64,000 nucleotides of DNA, taken from Sambucus nigra. Taxonomy: Eukaryota; Streptophyta; Magnoliopsida; Dipsacales; Adoxaceae. The notes beneath the pieces were generated by a model. The model ran no database searches and was not told the DNA's origin. It saw only the letters and a program-made list of their open reading frames with translations. The stretch spans positions 503,727,760 through 503,791,759 of the forward strand of contig OX422210.1 of assembly GCA_949130495.1 (NCBI GenBank). The letters run 5' to 3'. The translations under genes and the position numbers were made by a program. This document shows, piece by piece, positions 20,684 through 33,821 of the stretch; position 1 is the first letter of the stretch; every line of letters starts with the position of its first letter.

Positions 20684-22660
20684 ATGATATACATCGTAAA
20701 CAAAGGATCTTTAGAGGAATTTTGGGAAATAAGGAAGATTCTCAAATGGGTAAGTTTAGAAATAACTAGTGGGCTTGATGATATGTTATCACTGGCTGAG
20801 GGTCACTGGATCTCCCCTTTGTTCATTGTTGAGTGTGGCATCACCTTTTTCTTTAATTTTATCAGTATTTTGATGTCGTCCAAGCAAGAGTGTCCCTCAA
20901 TACCTGGAGGGCTGTAAATGGGGTGAATAGGTTAAATTACATCCATGGGACTTATATTGGGATTCTCGAGTTGATGTTCTATTATAAGTGCGGGACCACT
21001 GGTGATAGCACTTATTATATGAAGACCAGGCTGAAAAATATGGCATTGGTTATTAACTTTCCAGATTCAAATAAAGATTATTGATTTTGCTGTCATAGTA
21101 AAGAATTGACAATATGCCCCCTTCCTGAAGGGGTAACATACGCTAGACCCAGATGCCCACAGGAAGGGCATAGCATAGGTCATATCATTATTTTGATTTC
21201 TAATTTCTTCCTTTATTTACTAACTATCTGATGGTATGCCGACTAACTATTTTCTCTGGTTTCTATGCAGAGGAACATAAAAGGAAGTGCCCAAAAGAAA
21301 GCGAGGTTAACACTGTCGGTCTCAAATATTTGTGGGCCATTCACTAAATATCAGGAGAGGAGCATCCCCGAGCATCTTCTGTCCTGTTGAAATATAAGAG
21401 GTTTGTTATTTCTTTTGTTGCTCAACCAATAATAATTTTTCTTCATTCCCCCATCAATTTGGACGAGGAACCATTTTTTACCTCCTTTGCTACCGAGTCA
21501 ACAGGAATAGAGAGAGAGAGCTAGCATAAGGAAGAACTTTATTTTTCTTTGAATCCCTTGACCCTGCCACCATCCAAACTTCTCCCACTGCAGAAATGGT
21601 GAAGAGAAGAATTCTTAATTTATTGACTGGATCTGGATCACCCCTTCTTGTCAAGAATGGTACAACTATTGACAAGAGGCCTCAGGTTACTAGGAAGAGG
21701 CCTCAAGTCCTCAATACTAAAGAAGCATGAACTACTGAACCGTTGAAAAAAGGTTTGCCCATCCACCAAGAGTTAGCCCAAAAATCCTCTGCCGACTAAG
21801 GTAGAATTAAAGATGCCCTTTTAGTAATCAACCTTGGATTGGACAAGGGTTCAGTAAAGGTTATCACTCTTTCAGCATATAGGTTGGCAACAACTCCCAT
21901 GTACAAAGCCTAGTTAGTTAATAGGGCTAGTTAAAACTTGGCCTTTGTAGGTGCTTAACTTTTCTGTTTTATCTTCAATAATTTTTACTTCACTTCTTCT
22001 GTACTTATGTTGAATATTTATTCTTTTGAATTTCTTGGTGGATTACAACAAAATATTATAGAAGGATGACCAGCTGAAGGCTTCCTCGACTGATGTAGAG
22101 GAAGATTTTAAAGGCTTGTAGAAATTTGGGGAGGCCTTGGAGAGAATGATAAAAACTTTGTAAGATAATCTTAAAGCAACTGAGGATAGGGTAAATGCAG
22201 CAAATGACAAACTAAAGGCTGTCAATGACAAAGCGACTATGGCCAAGAATAAAGTGAAGGAAGCTAAAAGAAATATAAAGGTTGCTAAAAAAATACTTCC
22301 AGATTGAACACTGAAATTACTGCTCTGAATGCCAAGAGCACAAAGGATAGGGAGGAGGCTGTCAATAAAGTATAGGATAAGGAATTTCTATTACAACCAA
22401 CCAAATTGAGTATGCCAAGAAGCTCTCCTACAAAGATGTCTAGTTGGACGCCTTGAAGGAGGTCGGTACGTAGACAAACTCAGGATTATTTCAAAACCAT
22501 GACCTAGGAACTTCTCCCAACTTGGATGAGGAATTTGACGATGAGGAGGGTTCTGTTGAATCTTCCCTGGTGCCTATTGATGCTTCTGATTTACCGCCTC
22601 TTCAGACAACTGCCAGTCAAGACAAGGACAAGGGCAAGTAGAAGGTTTAACTCCTTTTAG
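20684..22660 (+). pseudogene. Decayed gag-like plant transposon protein (Transposase_28-like), N-terminal to middle
   Basis: A possible ATG at 20684 opens MIYIVNKGSLEEFWEIRK. Further in, FDVVQARVSLNTWRAVNGV, YIHGTYIGILELMFYYKC, YYMKTRLKNMAL and NFPDSNKDYYF follow the order of the plant 'putative gypsy-type transposase' proteins (Q-SPNAWR, LF-L, WYYF, LP-SNKGWK-FF). A coiled coil with several stops follows (22040-22300), then an acidic segment near 22500-22620 (NLDEEFDDEEGSVESS) ending KDKGKG and TAG. An AATAAA-like signal lies at about 22749. Many stops and splice-like breaks show it is dead or heavily intron-split. The similarity is by pattern, not by search. Confidence 0.45.
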
Positions 22661-23084
22661 ATATTTTCCCCTTATTTTTATGTATTTTTCATTTTTTATC
22701 TCTTCTTCATTAGTAATTGGACCCAATGTAATCCTTAGTTAATCAATGAAATAAAGAAGTTTTGTTCAATCTTTTTAGTGATCCTTTGACCTTTTTTACT
22801 TGTTTGGCCGTTGTTTCTTATCTTCCTTGGTCGGATGTATGTACTTAAACTTGTAAATTTTTAGTTTGATGCCAGGAAAAATATGATAATTTTTTCTGAA
22901 TCCGACTTGTCGAGATGCTACAAAAGTCTTCTTAAAGCTGGTCATGTGTCTCTGACTGAAGAAGATCTGGTAGGGTTGCTTGGTCAAGATGCCTCAAACC
23001 AAGTGAAATATGCCTATATTCATCTTCATTGTCTATGAAACTAAGTAGAAATCCCTGAGCGTAGGTTAGGGGTTTGATAAGAAA

Positions 23085-23551
23085 TTGCAAGATATCACTT
23101 TTTCCTTGAAGAAGAAATTTTTTTTGCTAAATGAAGAAGCTGAAACTGTTGAGGATATTGCTGCACTCCTGAAAAAGGGAAATAATGCCTTAAGGAATGA
23201 GTTGGATGGTTTCAAGAAGATAACTGACACAGTACCAAATTATGGAGTGTCTTTCTTGGAGATGGAGAATGCTAAACTGCTGGAGGAATTTGAGAACTTA
23301 AAGAAGAGAAAGACAAAGTCTAGCCAATCTTCTAGGCAGATTGTTCTTGCTCGACCAATAGTAGATGAAGAGAGAGCTAAAAAGACTTTGGTCAACCAAG
23401 AATCTCTGTTACAGAAGATGGATAAGTCCATAAAGAAACTCCAAGACAGGGTGGATCAACTAACTTTCCTCTTCTATAAGCAAACCAGGGTTGTCTTGAT
23501 GGATGGGTATAATGAAGCCTTAACTCACTTAGATGAACACATGGAGCAAGC
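23085..23551 (+). pseudogene. Coiled-coil gag-like reading frame, 5' part, split by element A
   Basis: From 23085 an uninterrupted frame runs 155 codons into the insertion point. It is rich in Lys, Glu, Leu and Asn with heptad character (NEEAETVEDIAALLKKGNN, then FLEMENAKLLEEFENLKKRK, LLQKMDKSIKKLQDRVDQL). It ends at HLDEHMEQA at base 23551, where the TG of a Gypsy LTR begins. The last residues given by translating into the LTR are not native. The 3' remainder lies after the element at 33539-33611. Its composition matches the upstream gag-like remnants, so it may be the C-terminal part of the same protein or a neighbour. Confidence 0.6.
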
Positions 23552-25025
23552 TGTGACACCCCACCTAATAAAATACCGGGTGATCAGTCCTATACCAAAT
23601 TAAAATAGGAATCCCAATTGGATCATCCTTAACATCATTGTCGAAAACTTTTTAAAGCTTACTAACCACCTAGTATACCAAAAACTGGTGCCAATTTTAA
23701 CTTTTTAATTAAACCAAAACTGTACCTGCGAAATTAAAGTATAAACCATTCACACAACTGAATGAAAGTAAATAGAATAATAATTACACAACTTGCCGAA
23801 TAAATCACCGGCCACCAAATAAATAATCCAAATACAAATATTCAACACCTGAATAAATTACACCTGAAAACTGTACCGAGAAGTCTGGGCTACAAGCCCC
23901 AAATAAAACTGAAACTGATACAAGATTCCTACTCTAGGAATGAATGAATGATGCGTCTAATCCAAACTCCTGCTAGCATCAACATATGCCGCAGCTCCGT
24001 GTCCCTGGAATAGAATATCAATCCTGGCGTCCCTATGGCTGGACACCTAAAAGGTTTCGAAAATAGTTTTATAGCAAGGGTTAGAACCCAAAACATTTTG
24101 AAAATATTTAGCAAGTGAATTAACTTCAGTAATTTAAAATGCATGAATGCGCTTCATATTTAAGTTAGTGTCGCACTCTCTTGTGGATATTCTCACCCCT
24201 CCACTATTATGCACACCTACCGGTTACCTTAACCCCACCTAGTTGTTCTACCCCGTCCAACTAGTCCTGGTATAACCTTCCCTTGCCATACTACTCTAAC
24301 CCGAGTATAATGATTCTTGAATTATAAGTTATCTCACAATTAACTTAATTAATTTCTCTTAAATAGTAGCATATAACCGTCTCACAAGTTATATAAAGTA
24401 AATACATCACACACTGTATTATTCCTACAAATGAATACTTAATTAATTTCTCATTAATTAACTGCATATAACTATAACTCGAGTTATATAAAGTAAATGC
24501 ATCACACATTGTATTATCACCTACATATAATATTTACTACCATATTATACGTACCTTTACTAACAACCACACATAAATTATACGTATATCCATCCTTCCG
24601 AGTTTACCCTCACCGGATGATTCCCTCGAAAATGCTATCTCACTAGGTGTGCTCACAAAACCTAGTTTCCCCGAGTTGGAATCGCTCACCAACTTGGATC
24701 AAAATATAAACGAAGTGGAGGCGGTCATATTCCTTCCCTGAAAGTGAGATAAATCCCTCACCCATATATACCGGACGCTATGACCTGGGGATATACTCGC
24801 CCTACTCCTCAAGCTAGGGGATTCACCCACATCGCGCAACCTCCCTTGATAGCATTACAGTATATAAATTTAATAAATATCTAATCACTGATATTTAGTA
24901 TCACGCACAATAAATACACGTATATATATACTATCACGATACCGTATATATATAATATAAACCCCGGCTTTACCGTGTACTCAAAATCTCGTACACTGCC
25001 TGTAATTTAATTTCACACACAATAT

Positions 25026-25163
<138 letters not shown>

Positions 25164-25242
25164 TATCACTATACCGTATATATATAATATAACCCCCCGG
25201 CTCTACCGTGTACTCTAAGTCTCGTACACTGCCTGAAAATTT

Positions 25243-25800
25243 CCTGAGTCTGTCACCCGACTCAATGTAGTTAATTTTCTCACTTAATAATTCATCGTCT
25301 TCCCGAGTCTATGGTCTGACTCTAATATATTTAACTCACTCTTTAATTTATATAATATTTTCCCCGAGTCTATGGTCCGACTCCAATTAAATTAATCGAC
25401 ACACTTATTAATTTAATACCTTCCCGAGTCTATCATCCGACTCTAATTAAATTAATTAACACCCTTATTAATTTAATACTTACCCGAGTCTGCAATCCGA
25501 CTTCTTCTTTTTTTAATTAATTTACACATTAATTAATCAACACAAATCCTACCTGAGTCCACAATCTGACTCTAATTAAATTAATTATCACATTTATTAA
25601 TTTAATCCTACCCGAGTCTATAATCCGACTCTAATTAAATTAATTATCACACTTATTAATTTAATCCTACCCGAGTCTATAATCCGACTCTAATTAAATT
25701 AATTATCACACTTATTAATTTAATAACTTGGTGTCACCCAACCATTATCCCCGTAACTTAATATTTTCCGAGTCTATGTTCCGACTCCAAATTAATTACT
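25243..25800. repeat. Minisatellite, about 59-bp unit, nine copies, in the 3' LTR of A
   Basis: Each unit has CCGAGTCTATAATCCGACTC or a variant, then TAATTAAATTAATTATCACAC, both within 20-21 bases and trimmed here. GAGTC and GACTC in each unit form a small hairpin. The last unit is spaced further away at about 25768. The same array is in the 5' LTR. Confidence 0.9.
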
Positions 25801-26270
25801 CTTTCTCAATAATTAAATTAATACTTTGGTGTCACATAACCAACATACCCGGACTCACTCACTTGGTCCATTTTTTTACATCTCATAATTTCTTTTCCAC
25901 ATTTTTCGCCCACAATGTGTCACACATTTTTTTTTATAAATTCCCAATTATATTTACCTATAATTACCAACATACCCGGACACACATACTTTGTCCAGAA
26001 TTACATATATCACCTAAATTCCTTTAATAATGTAGTGTCACCCAACTACAATACCCGAATGTCATTCCTCGGCCTAATATCATTAATTGAATTATTTTTC
26101 CAAATTCATTCATCTCATGACATACCGTTCATACCCTCCTAAACTCAATTATATCACCCAATAATTTTTAAGGAAATATGTGTCCCATATAAATTTATCA
26201 CCAAATAAAAGTAAGGAATTAAAACCCTTATTGTAAACAAACTGGCCGAATTACCAGATTCCTGAGACCC

Positions 26271-26309
26271 TCGATCGATCGAGCACCCGGGTCGATCGAT
26301 CGATCGAAC
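26271..26309. repeat. (CGAT)n double block around CCCGGG
   Basis: TCGATCGATCGAGCACCCGGG is followed by TCGATCGATCGATCGA, a self-complementary arrangement. It recurs at 32437-32472 in the other LTR, with one G to T change. A decayed form lies at about 44390-44420 in the related LTR of element B. Confidence 0.85.
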
Positions 26310-27373
26310 AGGTCTTTGTCTTCCTCGGCTTGCTGTTTCAGCCATGGCCGAATTTCCAAGGTTTTACCTCTCCATTTTCCAATCTTAAATGATGATTTTA
26401 ACCAATTAATTACTCCCAAAACCAGTCTCAATCATCTATAACTGTTTTAGCATTCTTGATTCATACAATATCTCACTATATTTAAAGATGGGTTTTCCCA
26501 TTAAAATCCATCAATCTTGTTCTACAACCAATTTCCAAATTCAGATTTTTCCCCAGTTTATATTCCGAATTCTTATTCCAATCAAATATCTATACTCAGA
26601 TATGTTCAACACAACAATTTTTACTATGAATTTCATTCAATAGTTTCATGAACAAAAACCCCATTTGGTACCCATTTATCCCCAAAAATGAATTTTCATA
26701 CCCACATCACTATGATATGAATTGATTATCATGCTTTACGAATCAAAACAGTTAACCACTTGCCTGAAATTGTTCGTAGTGTCTGATTCCGTTGCCGTAG
26801 TCCCTCGATTTGGCTCCAAAATCCTCAATTTGGCTTTTGCTAAGCTTTCCCCCAATTTCCCTCTCAAGCCCTAGGCTTAGATTTGATGGCTGCTGATTTC
26901 CTAATCTCCCCATTAGGTTAAAAACCCTTAATCCCGTTTTTCACCTAATGAGCTTAATAAAAGTGGCCCAACTCACCCCGTGTGGGCCCGACTATGCCCA
27001 AAAATATCCCGAGACCCAATTACTACCCCCGGGTACTCTTTTCTGACTATCTCGACCCATCCGGACTCAACCGCGCAGTCATAATTGACATCCGAATTAA
27101 TTTATAAAAATCCTTATCTCACACCCCATTAAGTCTATACCGACTCCCGGCTGGGATAAGTGCATACCCCGTCATTAATACCCAAAATGACGTAATTAAA
27201 TTATTACTATTCACTTAGTAAATAAATTTCCCTAAACATTAACCATTTACTCCCCGATTAATATTTAAATAAATATATTATCATAATTAATTCAATTAAA
27301 ATTACAACACACAAGTAATTTAAAATTCCCGAATTAATTAAATATTAAATGCATAAAAATACGGGGTGTTACA

Positions 27374-27386
27374 TACTCCCCCACTT
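27374..27386 (-). promoter_or_regulatory. Polypurine tract of element A
   Basis: The minus strand reads AAGTGGGGGAGTA directly before the LTR start TGTAACACCCC. It is preceded by GAGGACGAAATTCC, the conserved end of Tekay-type interiors. Confidence 0.85.
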
Positions 27387-27670
27387 ACAAAGGAATTTCG
27401 TCCTCGAAATTAAGATAAACCTAGTGTTCCAGTATTCACATATTACTGACTAGTCAAGTGCCTCCAAGCCCGCTATATCTATCACATCCGCTTCTAACAA
27501 TACGTTACACAAGCATGCATTTAAACCTTGTCAGGGCGCCCATACACCCTATACCCGTGCTTAACGGCACAAAATTTGTCTTAATTAACCCGGGTGCCCA
27601 TACACCCTATCCCCGCACTCTATCGCACGAAAGTTACCCGACTATGCTAGTCGTAACCCGTAATATAACT

Positions 27671-27674
<4 letters not shown>

Positions 27675-27767
<93 letters not shown>
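27675..27767. repeat. (AT)n microsatellite
   Basis: About 46 AT units in the interior of element A. The plus-strand open frame across it is an artefact. Confidence 0.95.
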
Positions 27768-27769
<2 letters not shown>

Positions 27770-28464
27770 GCCCGGGAACTCAACCCATGTGCTACGTCTA
27801 AACATCTCCCCATAAATACTTATCTCTCAACACAAAAGAATATACGCTTACCCTTATGCTACTAAAGACAACATAATACCGCGCCCTTACTACCACTAGT
27901 CCTTGCGCAAAATAAGCCCCGAGCTATCTCTCTTTGCTCGAAAATCAATTTAACCACCCTGATTCACTTCAGTAAACATCCCCACTTACCGGGATAAAAT
28001 ATGAGAACACAAAACCTCACTATGTGCCATCGCACCACGCAATACAACATATATATCCACATATATATAGGCTATATGCCCTCTCCGGTGATACCTAGTA
28101 CTAACCATACCCTGGTGTCGCGGACATCAAAATTTAACTCCACTATCCACAATAGTTAAATTCCATCGCTATCCAGCCGGTGTTTAAAAAGTATTATCAA
28201 CCCTACTCCCATTATTGACGAAAGTAGTCATTCCTCGCATAATTCAACCAATCACTCAGTGTACACCTCCACTCTCCCGTGAAGAACACTAAGGAACTCC
28301 GCTACCCTACGAAAAGTTTACCCACATGCTATGGCTGCTACCGCCAACGCACCCACTAAGTTCGACTCGCCTGCGAACTCTAGTAAAAAAAATAAGTCTT
28401 ATTATGACATTCTCTTTGTCACTCAAAAATATACCCCATGCCCCTAGGGTAAATATACTTACCT
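27768..28464. other. Interior of element A downstream of gag, no pol recognised
   Basis: On the minus strand this should hold protease and RT, but no catalytic motif is visible in any frame. The pol region appears to have been deleted or replaced. Confidence 0.6.
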
Positions 28465-29621
28465 CTATACCCCAGCTGCAACGGCTGGTTCTCGGGTTCC
28501 GGAGGAGTTTCTCCCTGCCCGAATGTCTTGCTTTAGTGGCTGTACATCCAGGACCTCGTCCTGTAGTTGACCCCTGCCTCGCTTAAGGTAATATCTCTTC
28601 ATGTGTCTCACTTTTCCCACAAACGAAACACTTTCTAACATGTTCACCCTGCCACTTCTCCCTTCCATGCCAACCTTGTTGGAATTCCTGGCCATCCCGC
28701 CGATAGCCTCCAGTTCTAGATTGTTTGGCATGATTTCCTTGCCGGAAATCCTGCCCCTGATCTCCCCCAGTCTGCTGCTGGGATACCCCACTGGTATTGT
28801 TCCCTTCTGCCTCATCCGACTGGCTAATCCTCACTCCCTTCCCGTTTCCTTTCGCGTGGATGCAATATTCCCAACAGTGCCGGAGTGCTGCGTTAATGAC
28901 ATCAGTATAACCTACTAATGCGGAATTATCAATTAAATGTTGTCTGATTCTCCAGACTATCCTATCCATAAACTTTGCTTTCTTTCTCTTTTCCTTGCTT
29001 ACCTCATACGGTACAAAATTTGCCAACGAGTGAAATCTTCCTCGTAATCGGCCACTAAACGGTCTCCCTTTGAGTCACCTCACAAAATTTTCTCCTCATT
29101 TCGGTCTCGACCGCTGAGGGAAAAATACTTGCGATCGAACCGCACCCAAAACTCTGTAGTAGCTAGTGTGTCCCTTTACTCAACTGTGGTGGTCGACTCC
29201 CACCACTGTAGCACCGTTCCCACTAACTTAAAAGTGGTTAGCATTTATTTTCGCACCCCATCGCAATTCTCCCATGCGTAGGTGATGCTGGATACCTCTC
29301 TTCCTTGACACGCTAGAATTACATCTGAACCCCTTCGCAATTTTGATGGGTTCCTACTAAAATATCCTCTCTTTCTTGCTTCCACCCTGACGACTCCGCG
29401 TGAGTCTGAACGTCCGACGCCACTAACACTTGTGGCTGATGCCGTGTCAAATACCTTGCCGTTGTGACCACCGTTACTCCAACTGCCTGTTCCACTATTT
29501 CAGTGACCTATGCTTCCACAATCATCTATGGCCATTGCTGTGGTAGCTCTTGCTCCTAACGAGCCTCCCCCGTCTCATCTCCCCCTGCTGCCCTAACTGT
29601 TCTCTCCCTCCTGGGCGTCAT
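28465..29621 (-). pseudogene. Gag of element A, broken
   Basis: It starts at the ATG at 29621 (MTPRRERT). Broken frames then give a retrotransposon gag domain: WWES, FWVRFDRKYFPSAVETEMRR, KFCEVTQRE, and in an open frame from 29026 ANFVPYEVSKEKRKKAKFMD and IRQHLIDNSALVGYTDVINA. A Gln/Gly/Arg-rich linker leads to a zinc knuckle. One frame gives CFVCGK and another gives GKVRHMKRYYLKRG, so a frameshift splits the CX2CX4HX4C motif, and its last Cys is Tyr. Several stops lie in the N-terminal third (for example after GEAR). Gag would coat the element RNA; this copy cannot make the full protein. Confidence 0.8.
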
Positions 29622-29792
29622 CTGGAATGAGAATCGAATTGTATGAGTTCACTCTCAAATATAAATTTCGCAGAGGAACGTATATGCGCATACGTATGAG
29701 AATACAACAATCCTATGATAGGGCTCTATATCAAAGATTGCTAAGCTGAAACGTGAAAAGCCGCACAGATCCTAAGGACACTAGAACCTGAT

Positions 29793-29804
29793 GCTCTGAT
29801 ACCA
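29793..29804 (-). promoter_or_regulatory. Primer binding site of element A (Met-tRNA)
   Basis: The minus strand reads TGGTATCAGAGC two bases from the 5' LTR border at 29807. Confidence 0.9.
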
Positions 29805-29806
29805 TC

Positions 29807-32800
29807 TATGACACCCCGCCTAATAAAATACCGGGTGATCAGTCCTATACCAAATTAAAACAGGAATCCCAGTTGGATCATCCTTAGCATCACTGTCGAA
29901 AACTTTTTAAAGCTTACTAACCACCTAGTATTCCAAAAACTGGTGCCAATTTTAACTTTTTAATTAAACCAAAACTGTACCTGCGAAATTAAAGTATAAA
30001 CCATTCACACAACTGAATGAAAATAAATAGAATAATAATTACACAACTTGCCGAATAAATCACCGGCCACCAAATAAATAATCCAAATACAAATATTCAA
30101 CACCTGAATAAATTACACCTGAAAACTGTACCGAGAAGTCTGGGCTACAAGCCCCAAATAAAACTGAAACTGGTACAAGATTCCTACTCTAGGAATGAAT
30201 GAATGATGCGTCTAATCCAAACTCCTGCTAGCATCCACATATGACGCAACTCCGTGTCCCTGGAATAGAATATCAATCCTGGCGTCCCTGTGGCTGGACA
30301 CCTAAAAGGTTTTGAAAATAGTTTTATAGCAAGGGTTAGAACCCAAAACATTTTGAAAATATTTAGCAAGTGAATTAACTGCAGTAATTTAAAACGCATG
30401 AATGTGCTTCATATTGACGTTAGTGTCGCACTCCCTTGTGGACATTCTCACCCCTCCACTATTGTGCACACCTACCGGTTACCTTAACCCCACCTAGTTG
30501 TGCTATCCCGTCCAACTAGTCCTGGTATAACCTTCCCTTGCCATACTACTCTAACCCGAGTATAATGATTCTTGAATTTTAAGTTATCTCATAATTAACT
30601 TAATTAATTTCTCTTAAATAGTAGCATATAACCATCTCACAAGTTATATAAAGTAAATACATCACACACTGTATTATTCCTACAAATGAATACTTAATTA
30701 ATTTCTCATTAATTAACTGCATATAAATATAACCCGAGTTATATAAAGTAAATACATCACACATTGTATTATCACCTACATATAATATTTACTACCTTAT
30801 TATACGTACCTTTACTAACAACCACACATATATCATACGTATATCCATCCTTCCGAGTTTACCCTCACCGGATGATTCCCTCTAAAATGCTATCTCACTA
30901 GGTGTGCTCACAAAACCTAGTTTCCCCGAGTTGGAATCTCTCACCAACTTGGACCAAAATATAAACGAAGTGGAGGCGGTCATATTCCTTCCCTGAAAGT
31001 GATATAAATCCCTCACCCATATATACCGGACGCTATGACCTGGGGATATACTCGCCCTACTCCTCAAGCTAGGGGATTCACCCACATCGCGCAACCTCCC
31101 TTGATAGCATTACAGTATATAAATTTAATAAATATCTAATCACTGATATTTAGTATCATGCACAATAAATACACGTATATATATACTATCACGACACCGT
31201 ATATATATAATATAAACCCCGGCTTTACCGTGTACCCAAAATCCCGTACACTGCCTGTAATTTAATTTCACACACAATATGCACACGTATATATATATAC
31301 TATCACTATACCGTATATATATAATATAACCCCCCGGCTCTACCGTGTACTATAAGTCCCGTACACTGCCTGAAAATTTCCTGAGTCTGTCACCCGACTC
31401 AATGTAGTTAATTTTCTCACTTAATAATTCATCGTCTTCCCGAGTCTATGGTCTGACTCTAATATATTTAACTCACTCTTTAATTTATATAATATTTTTC
31501 CCGAGTCTATGGTCCGACTCCAATTAAATTAATCGACACACTTATTAATTTAATACCTTCCCGAGTCTATCATCCGACTCTAATTAAATTAATTAACACC
31601 CTTATTAATTTAATACTTACCCGAGTCTGCAATCCGACTTCTTTTTTTTAATTAATTTACACATTAATTAATCAACACAAATTCTACCTGAGTCCACAAT
31701 CTGACTCTAATTAAATTAATTATCACATTTATTAATTTAATCCTACCCGAGTCTATAATCCGACTCTAATTAAATTAATTATCACACTTATTAATTTAAT
31801 CCTACCCGAGTCTATAATCCGACTCTAATTAAATTAATTATCACACTTATTAATTTAATAACTTGGTGTCACCCAACCATTATCCCCGAACTCACTTACT
31901 TGGCCCGTAACTTAATATTTCCCGAGTCTATGTTCCGACTCCAAATTAATTACTCTCTCTCAATAATTAAATTAATACTTTGGTGTCACATAACCAACAT
32001 ACCCGGACTCACTCACTTGGTCCATTTTTTTACATCTCATAATTTCTTTTCCATATTTTTTGCCCACAATGTGTCACACATTTATTTCTATAATTTCCCA
32101 ATTATATTTACCTATAATTACCAACATACCCGGACACACCCACTTGGTCCATAATTACATATATCACCTAAATTCCTTTAATAATGTAGTGTCACCCAAC
32201 TACAATACCCGAATGTCATTCCTCGGCCTAATATCATTAATTGAATTATTTCTCCAAATTCATTCATCTCATGGCATACTGTTCATACCCTCCTAAACTC
32301 AATTATATCACCCAATAATTTTTAAGGAAATATGTGTCCCATATAAATTTATCACCAAATAAAAGTAAGGAATTAAAACTTAATTAAAACCCTTATTGTA
32401 AACAAACTGGCCGAATTGCCAGATTCCTGAGACCCTCGATCGATCGAGCACCCGGGTTGATCGATCGATCGAACAGGTCTTTGTCTTCCTCGGCTTGCTG
32501 TTTCAGCCATGGCCGAATTTCCAAGGTTTTACCTCTCCATTTTCCAATCTTAAATGATGATTTTAACCAATTAATTACTCCCAAAACCAGTCTCAATCAT
32601 CTATAACTGTTTTAGCATTCTTGATTCATACAATATCTCACTATATTTAAAGATGGGTTTTCCCATTAAAATCCATCAATCTTGTTCTACAACCAATTTC
32701 CAAATTCAGATTTTCCCCCAGTTTATATTCCGAATTCTTATTCCAATCAAATATCTATACTCAGATATGTTCAACACAACAATTTTTACTATGAATTTCA

Positions 32801-33538
32801 TTCAATAGTTTCATGAACAAAAACCCCATTTGGTATCCATTTATCCCCAAAAACGAATTTTCACACCCACATCGCTATGATATGAATTGATTATCATGCT
32901 TTACGAATCAAAACAGTTAACCACTTGCCTGAAAGTGTTCGTAGTGTCTGATTCAGTTGGCGTAGTCCCTCGATTTGGCTCCAAAATCCTCAATTTGGCT
33001 TTTGCTAAGCTTTCCCCCAATTTTTCTCTCAAGCTCTAGGCTTAGATTTGATGGCTGCTGATTTCCTAATCTCCCCATTAGGTTAAAAACCCTTAATCCC
33101 GTTTTTCACCTAATGGGCTTAATTAAAGTGGCCCAACTCACCCCGTGTGGGCCCGGCTATGCCCAAAAATACCCCGAGACCCAATTACTACCCCCGGGTA
33201 CTCTTTTCTGACTATCTCGACCCATCCGGACTCAAACGCGCAGTCAGAATTGACATCCGAATTAATTTATAAAAATCCGTATCTCACACCCCATTAAGTC
33301 TATACCGACTCCCGGCTGGGATAAGTGCATATCCCGTCATTAATACCCGAAATGACGTAATTAAATTATTACTATTCACTTAGTAAATAAATTTCCCTAA
33401 ACATTAACCATTTACTCCCCGATTAATATTTAAATAAATATATTGTCATAATTAATTCAATTAAAATTACAACACACAAGTAATTTAAAATTCTCGAATT
33501 AATTAAATATTAAATGCACAAAAATACGGGGTGTTACA
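29807..33538 (-). repeat. 5' LTR of element A
   Basis: 3,732 bp. The inner end reads TATGACACC where the other LTR has TGTGACACC. It contains the same nine-unit minisatellite (31380-31960) and the (CGAT)n block (32437-32472). Confidence 0.93.
31380..31960. repeat. Minisatellite, about 59-bp unit, in the 5' LTR of A
   Basis: Same array as 25243-25800, with GAGTC-N8-GACTC in each unit. An extra GAACTCACTTACTTGGCCC lies before the last unit. Confidence 0.9.
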
Positions 33539-33611
33539 CAAGCGAGATCAGAATGGTATATATGAGGCTGGTTGAACTTGTTGGGATTATTAAAGATACT
33601 CAGGAAAAATG
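33539..33611 (+). pseudogene. 3' end of the coiled-coil frame split by element A
   Basis: After removing element A and one CAAGC copy, the frame continues for a few codons to a TGA. A one-base shift instead gives MRLVELVGIIKDTQEK and a TGA at 33611, which looks like the native C-terminus. So the gene carried a small frame lesion besides the insertion. Confidence 0.5.
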
Positions 33612-33821
33612 AATTGTGGTACTGACATGATCCAGGGATGTTGGATTACCCTGATCCCCCTTTTGAGATAGTCACTTTTGGAGATCTTTTGAATATATGT
33701 TGGATATTCATTTAGTTTCTTAGATATCTTATGAAAATATATTATGTTATGACACAAGCTTTTACATCATTTTGATACATTTTATTGCTTAATATAATTT
33801 ATCTTTGAAATATTATAAAAA
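33612..33821. other. Sequence between the split gene and element C
   Basis: AT-rich, probably downstream of the gag-like gene. No feature recognised. Confidence 0.4.

Noticed and set aside
25243..25800. CRISPR-like array of regular repeats
   Set aside because: The units are contiguous minisatellite copies in a plant LTR with no unique spacers and no cas genes.
28326..28918. Plus-strand open frames in element A
   Set aside because: They are antisense shadows of the minus-strand gag, which has the gag domain and zinc-knuckle motifs.
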